A stretch of DNA of 64,000 nt from Dyadobacter soli. Its GTDB lineage: Bacteria; Bacteroidota; Bacteroidia; Cytophagales; Spirosomataceae. The stretch is from assembly GCF_900101885.1 (NCBI RefSeq), contig NZ_FNAN01000006.1, positions 1 to 64,000 on the forward strand, written 5' to 3'. A program made the translations under genes and the position numbers. This document shows, piece by piece, positions 59,974 to 64,000 of the stretch. Position 1 is the first letter of the stretch, and each line of letters opens with the position of its first letter. The notes under the pieces were generated by a model. The model was not told where the DNA came from. It made no database searches and saw only the letters and a list, made by a program, of their open reading frames with translations.

Positions 59974-61608
59974 ATGAAAATAGCGGATCTCTATGTGCGG
60001 GTCAGTACCGACGAGCAGGCAGACAAAGGATATTCCCAGAGGGGACAAGAGGAAGTGCTTCGGAAATATTGCGAGATCAACCGGATAGGTGTCAGAAAGG
60101 TCGTTTACGAAGATCATTCAGCCAAGACCTTTGATCGCCCGCAGTGGTCGGCTTTACTAGCTGAACTGAAAAAGTCGAAAGGGAAAACAGACTTGGTGCT
60201 TTTTACTAAATGGGATCGTTTCAGCCGGAACGCAGGCGACGCCTATCAAATGATCAATATCCTGAGAAAAGTAGGAGTGGAGCCACAGGCGATCGAACAG
60301 CCGCTCGATCTTTCAATTCCCGAAAATAAAATGATGTTGGCCTTTTACCTGGCTGCGCCCGAAGTAGAGAATGACCGCAGGGCCTTAAATACTTTTCATG
60401 GGATGCGACGTGCCAAAAAGGAGGGAAGGTATATGGGTGTGGCGCCAGTGGGCTATGTGAACAAGATAGCCGAAAGTGGAAGAAAGTATATTGCGCTACG
60501 CGAGCCGGATGCTGGGCTGATGAAATGGGCATTTGAAGAGGTAGCCAAAGGGATCTATTCCGTGGAAGAGGTGAGAAGGCAGGCGGCGCGGAGGGGGCTC
60601 AAATGCAGCAATACTTGTTTCTGGCGCGCGTTAGGAAACCCGGTTTACTTTGGAAAGATCGTGGTAAGGGGCTATAAAGATGAAGAGTACCGCTTGGTAG
60701 ATGGCCAGCATGAACCGTTGATTTCGGAAAAATTATTTTATGATGTGCAGGATGCGATCGATGGAAGGCGTAAAAGATACAGGCCGAACGTGAAAAAGCT
60801 GTCCAATGAAATGTTCCCGCTCCGGGGCTTTTTGGGTTGCCCCAAATGTAGCCGAATGCTTACAGCCAGCGCTTCGAAAGGCCGGAACGGGCGTTACCAC
60901 TACTACCACTGTGTCGCTTCCTGTGGATGTCGGTACCCGGCGGGGCTCGTCAACGATGCCTTTGTTAGTGAACTACAAAAATTCACACCGAGAAAAGCGA
61001 CGGCCGAAATATTCCGCCAATTAGTAACCGACGAGTTTTCGGATCAAGCAAAAACATCTCAAAATGAAAAGCGGCAATTGCTTAACAAAATTGATGAACT
61101 TAGTGCTAAGCTAGCAAAAGCCAGAGAACTTTTGTTGTCTTCAGATATCGATCCCAAAGATTACAAAACAATCAAAACCGAGATCGAAGAGAAACTATTG
61201 AGGCTGGAAGCAAGATTAACCGAGTTGACAAACGATGCCGGAGGTGTTCAGGGCCTTGATAAGATGATTGAAAAGGTGCTGGCAGTGCTTTCCAGGCTTG
61301 ATAAGACCTATATCGGAGCGGATATCAAAATGAAGCGGGAAATTATTGGTTCGATATTTCCCGAAAAGCTCATATTTTCAGAAAGCGGTTATCGAACCGG
61401 AAAAATCAACGAGGTAGCTTCGTTTATCTACCAGATAAACAGCGATTTAGCTAAAATAAAAAACGGAACTTCCAGCGATTTATCGCAAAAGTTCCGTTTT
61501 GTGCCGAAGGCGGGACTCGAACCCGCACAGGATTGCTCCCTCACGCCCCTGAAACGTGCGTGTCTACCAGTTTCACCACTTCGGCCTGAAATCGGTGCGC
61601 AAAGATAG
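59974..61608 (+). CDS. Large serine recombinase (site-specific integrase)
   Basis: Integrase of 544 residues. The catalytic domain has Ser11 (YVRVSTDEQ) and WDRFSRN; then the recombinase domain (ALNTFHGMRRAKKEGRYMG, then APVGY) and a zinc ribbon (GCPKCSRM, then YYHCVASCGCR). A coiled-coil region follows (residues about 365-440). The last 35 residues (VPKAGLEPAQD onward) are encoded by the antisense strand of tRNA-Leu, the pattern of an integrase gene whose end lies in its own attachment site. The true native C-terminus may have been different before integration. Confidence 0.92.
   Translation: MKIADLYVRVSTDEQADKGYSQRGQEEVLRKYCEINRIGVRKVVYEDHSAKTFDRPQWSALLAELKKSKGKTDLVLFTKWDRFSRNAGDAYQMINILRKVGVEPQAIEQPLDLSIPENKMMLAFYLAAPEVENDRRALNTFHGMRRAKKEGRYMGVAPVGYVNKIAESGRKYIALREPDAGLMKWAFEEVAKGIYSVEEVRRQAARRGLKCSNTCFWRALGNPVYFGKIVVRGYKDEEYRLVDGQHEPLISEKLFYDVQDAIDGRRKRYRPNVKKLSNEMFPLRGFLGCPKCSRMLTASASKGRNGRYHYYHCVASCGCRYPAGLVNDAFVSELQKFTPRKATAEIFRQLVTDEFSDQAKTSQNEKRQLLNKIDELSAKLAKARELLLSSDIDPKDYKTIKTEIEEKLLRLEARLTELTNDAGGVQGLDKMIEKVLAVLSRLDKTYIGADIKMKREIIGSIFPEKLIFSESGYRTGKINEVASFIYQINSDLAKIKNGTSSDLSQKFRFVPKAGLEPAQDCSLTPLKRACLPVSPLRPEIGAQR
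61460..61500 (-). terminator. Terminator of tRNA-Leu, inside the recombinase coding sequence
   Basis: AAAACGGAACT (61460-61470) pairs with AGTTCCGTTTT (61490-61500). Read on the minus strand it follows the tRNA directly and ends in a T-run (TTTTTTATTTT). On the plus strand it encodes recombinase residues near NGTSSDLSQKFRF. Confidence 0.75.
61502..61585 (-). tRNA. tRNA-Leu (anticodon CAG)
   Basis: Read on the minus strand, acceptor GCCGAAG pairs with CTTCGGC. A D-arm (GTG...GGTAGA...CAC), anticodon loop TTCAGGG with CAG, a short variable arm (AGGGAGCAATCCT region) and the T-loop GGTTCGAGTCCC follow, with discriminator A. CCA is not encoded. It is the likely integration site of the adjacent recombinase. 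Confidence 0.9.
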
Positions 61609-61669
61609 TAATCTTGTTTTGGACTTTACAAGCGTTTCTGGTTTCAAAAGCTGAAAAAATGCGAAAAAC

Positions 61670-63070
61670 TTAAATTTTTACACCTTCATAGAGCGCCGGA
61701 ATGTGAATTTTCCGATATCCGGCCTTTTCCAGTTTCAATTTGAATGCAATTTGCGTCTCGTATTCGCCGTGGACGAGGAACACTTCCTTCACACGCTCCG
61801 GCTTCTGACAGGAAAGGAATGCCAGCATTTCGTTGTAGTCGCCGTGGCCGGAGAAGGAATCCATGGTTTCGACGCGGCATTTAACCTCGAAACGCTCACC
61901 GAAAATGTTCACCTGCTTGTCGCCGCGCTTCAATGCGCCTGCAAGAGTATTCGCGGAAGCGTAACCCACGAGCAGGATGGTCGAATTCGGGTCGCCGATG
62001 TTGTTGGCGATGTGGTGCTTGATACGCCCCGCTTCGGCCATTCCGGAGGCGGAAATGATGATACACGGCTCCTTGCGGTCGTTGAGAGCGATGGATTGCT
62101 GGACGTCGGAAATGTAATTGAGGTACGGGAATGCGAACGCGTCGCCGTCCTTTTCGATGTAGTCGAGGATTTCGGGGTTGAAGCATTCGTCGTGCTCTTT
62201 CATAATGGCCGTGGCGCGGATTGCGAGCGGGCTGTCGATGTACACCGGAATTTGCGGGAGCTGGCCGGAACTCGAAAGTTGATCGAGGGCGTAGATGAGC
62301 TCTTGCGTACGGTCGATCGCGAAGGCGGGGATAATGAGCTTTCCGCGGCGCTGCACGCACGTTTCTTGCACAATGCGCAGCAGATGCGCGTGCATATCGA
62401 TCTCCTTCTCGTGCAGGCGGTCGCCGTACGTCGACTCGCAGATGATATAATCGGCTTGCGGAAACTCTTCGGGTTTGCGAAGGATACGGTCCTCGGGACG
62501 GCCGATATCGCCTGTAAATGTCACTTGTTTGAAAGTCCCGCCGTCGGGAATGCTCAAATGCACGGCGGCGCTGCCCAGCAAATGCGCGGCGTCGGTCAGA
62601 ATCACGGAAATTTCGTTTTCTTCCCCTAAAAAGAAGGTTTGGCCGTACCGTACGGTTTTGAAAAGGCTTAATGCGTGCGCGGCGTCTTCGGCATTGTACA
62701 ATTCTTCAAGCAGCGGTCGTCCCTGCTTTTTCCGGCGTTTGTTGATTCGTTCAAGGTCTTTTTCCTGGATATGGGCGCTGTCGAGCAGCATCACGCGGCA
62801 AAGGTCGGCGGTCGCAGCGGTGCAATAGATCGGCCCTTTGAAGCCTTTGCGTACGAGGCGCGGGAGCAGGCCCGAATGGTCGATGTGCGCGTGCGAGAGG
62901 ATTACGTAATCGACGTCGGCCGGTTTGAAACCGAACTCCTGGTTGAATTCGTCCGTTTGAATGCCCTGGAAAAGCCCGCAATCGAGTAATATTTTGGTTC
63001 CTTTTTCGGTGGTAATGAGGTGCTTGCTTCCGGTAACGGTGCGTGCGGCGCCAAAGAATTGGATATACAT
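61670..63070 (-). CDS. MBL-fold/beta-CASP RNA-processing-type hydrolase
   Basis: Protein of 466 residues with a metallo-beta-lactamase core (LSHAHIDHSG, GDIGRPEDRIL, ESTYGDR), a beta-CASP insert and an RMMBL end (FSGHGDYNEML, then FLVHGE). This matches the YSH1/CPSF-type bacterial family of predicted endo/exoribonucleases. It has high GC codon use and is followed by the hpt gene upstream in the same direction, marking the return to core chromosome. Confidence 0.92.
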   Translation of the reverse strand: MYIQFFGAARTVTGSKHLITTEKGTKILLDCGLFQGIQTDEFNQEFGFKPADVDYVILSHAHIDHSGLLPRLVRKGFKGPIYCTAATADLCRVMLLDSAHIQEKDLERINKRRKKQGRPLLEELYNAEDAAHALSLFKTVRYGQTFFLGEENEISVILTDAAHLLGSAAVHLSIPDGGTFKQVTFTGDIGRPEDRILRKPEEFPQADYIICESTYGDRLHEKEIDMHAHLLRIVQETCVQRRGKLIIPAFAIDRTQELIYALDQLSSSGQLPQIPVYIDSPLAIRATAIMKEHDECFNPEILDYIEKDGDAFAFPYLNYISDVQQSIALNDRKEPCIIISASGMAEAGRIKHHIANNIGDPNSTILLVGYASANTLAGALKRGDKQVNIFGERFEVKCRVETMDSFSGHGDYNEMLAFLSCQKPERVKEVFLVHGEYETQIAFKLKLEKAGYRKIHIPALYEGVKI

Positions 63071-63108
63071 AAAGGTCTTGAATTTAGAACGTTGGTAAAA
63101 AAGAGGGA

Positions 63109-63636
63109 TCAGGCCAGGACGTAAATCGCGTCGAGGTTGCGGCCGATGCCGTCGTAGTCGAGGCCGTAGCCGACCACAAATTTGTTTTCGATTTCAAACC
63201 CGACATAGCGCATATCGACCGGCGTTTTCAAAGCCTCCGGCTTGTGCAGCAAAGTAGCGATTTCGACGGATTTGGGCGACATGGCCTTCACTTTTGTGAT
63301 CAGTTGCGACATTGTGAGGCCGGTATCAACAATATCTTCAATAATAATCACATCGCGCCCCGCAATGCTGGCATCCATCCCGATAATCTCCCGTACGGAG
63401 CCCGTCGAGGATGTTTGGGAATAGGAAGAAAGCCGTATGAAGTTGATCTCGCAAGCCAGTGAAATGTTCTTGACCAGCTCGCTCGCGAAGAGGAATGCGC
63501 CGTTCAGCACGATGATGAATACCGGACACGAATCCGCATAATCGGAATTAATGCCCGCAGCTAAGTCGGAGATGCGTTTTTCGATCGTTTCGCGCGAAAT
63601 AAAAGGGACAAATGTTTTATCCAGAATGTTAATCAT
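63109..63636 (-). CDS. hpt: Hypoxanthine phosphoribosyltransferase
   Basis: Purine-salvage enzyme of 175 residues converting hypoxanthine (and guanine) with PRPP to IMP/GMP in the cytoplasm. It shows the PPi-loop region (VLNGAFLFASELV), the flexible-loop S-Y pair (RLSSYSQTSSTG), the PRPP motif IIIEDIVDTGLT and the purine-binding LLHKPEA, then YVGFEIENKFVVGYGLDYD. It is 38 bp from the MBL gene in the same direction. Confidence 0.93.
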   Translation of the reverse strand: MINILDKTFVPFISRETIEKRISDLAAGINSDYADSCPVFIIVLNGAFLFASELVKNISLACEINFIRLSSYSQTSSTGSVREIIGMDASIAGRDVIIIEDIVDTGLTMSQLITKVKAMSPKSVEIATLLHKPEALKTPVDMRYVGFEIENKFVVGYGLDYDGIGRNLDAIYVLA

Positions 63637-63789
63637 AATTTTGAAGTGCGGATCAGGTTCAAACGCGACAAGGCCGCGCGGAACGTGTCAAATACTCTGA
63701 GGATCAATATTAACTCTTTTTTTAAAATCCGGGCTGCTGACAAACGCAAAATATAAATCCGGCGTTAATAGGACAGATTTACCCCTGCT

Positions 63790-64000
63790 ATGAAAAGAAC
63801 GGTTGCCAACATAATCATATTCTGCTGCTTAACTGTAATTACAAGCCACATTGCCACCGCGCAGCTGTACTCCTCGGCGGAGCTGGACAAGAAGTATGCG
63901 ATGGTCCTCCAAAATCCCGGCGTACAGATCGAGTCGACCGAGGCGATCAATAAATTGTACAATTATCAGTTCTACGAAGCGGATGCGGAGTTCCGGTGGC
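63790..64000 (+). CDS. Secreted protein start, cut by window edge
   Basis: ATG 63790 begins a signal peptide (MKRTVANIIIFCCLTVITSH, cleavage near IATAQ) and continues LYSSAELDKKYAMV, then YNYQFYEADAEFRW to the window end with no stop. The YNYQFYEADAEFRW segment resembles the first helix of a TPR-like repeat, so a secreted TPR protein is plausible. It is divergent from hpt. Confidence 0.7.
   Translation, partial: MKRTVANIIIFCCLTVITSHIATAQLYSSAELDKKYAMVLQNPGVQIESTEAINKLYNYQFYEADAEFRW

Larger units (their letters stand above)
50326..61608. mobile_element. Mobilizable element integrated at tRNA-Leu
   Basis: A plus-strand block with accessory, ParA-like, MobC-like, relaxase, toxin-antitoxin, HEPN, ardA and large serine recombinase genes ends inside a tRNA-Leu gene, the likely attachment site. 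The right boundary is the 3' part of the tRNA (61502-61585). The left boundary is not resolved: no obvious copy of the tRNA end is visible near 50130-50330, and serine recombinases need only a short core. No conjugation (tra) genes are seen, so transfer would need a helper. Confidence 0.7.

Noticed and set aside
61703..62629. 308-codon plus-strand frame opposite the MBL gene
   Set aside because: The minus-strand MBL/beta-CASP protein has all catalytic motifs; the plus frame is a GC-rich shadow.

Overview
The window reads as a chromosome segment of a Bacteroidota bacterium of the Cytophagales, most like Dyadobacter or a close relative. The reasons are type IX secretion (T9SS) C-terminal sorting domains, two-component beta-propeller sensor kinases, LytTR/LytS pairs, AraC regulators paired with short oxidoreductase operons, an Mpi-type invertase and Bacteroidota-type mobilization genes. 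The genus is an inference; no rRNA gene is present.

Layout. 1-520: edge of a transposase gene, a 40-bp tandem repeat and a nested hairpin. 1.1-5.5 kb: a LytTR regulator and LytS-type kinase, divergent from an ABC exporter that has a structured leader, then ccmC-ccmD. 6-11.2 kb: accessory region with an Mpi-like invertase, an IS21-like end, a hydrolase-AraC pair and a chimeric AraC remnant. 12-28.4 kb: a surface-protein locus with an S74 tail-fibre-like protein, a T9SS protein, a 2310-residue T9SS propeller/Ig-like protein, a 1050-residue sensor kinase, and three NarL-type regulators that all carry Glu where the phosphoacceptor Asp should be. The same 16-bp palindrome (ATAGAAA-N2-TTTCTAT, one copy imperfect) lies in three intergenic regions of this locus. 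28.4-36.5 kb: a gene graveyard (resolvase, serine hydrolase, T9SS, PAS-kinase and hydrolase fragments, and an in-frame AraC-resolvase fusion) around an intact 1574-residue KAP-like membrane NTPase. 36.7-50.1 kb: small metabolic and detoxification operons with AraC/HxlR regulators, interrupted by a resolvase/DUF3800 cluster.

50.3-61.6 kb: an integrated mobilizable element. It carries ParA-like, MobC-like and relaxase genes with a nested hairpin that is a good oriT candidate. It also has a mobilization-region gene interrupted by an in-frame amber codon, an AbiEii-type toxin-antitoxin pair, a divergent XRE/HEPN pair, ArdA behind a structured leader, and a large serine recombinase whose reading frame runs antisense through tRNA-Leu(CAG), the likely attachment site. 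The left end is not resolved. 61.6-64 kb: return to core chromosome (MBL/beta-CASP protein, hypoxanthine phosphoribosyltransferase, start of a secreted protein).

The most unusual content is (i) the Glu-regulator/surface-protein locus with its shared palindrome, (ii) the KAP-like NTPase with four membrane helices between Walker A and B, and (iii) the structured DNA at the oriT candidate and upstream of ardA in the mobile element.
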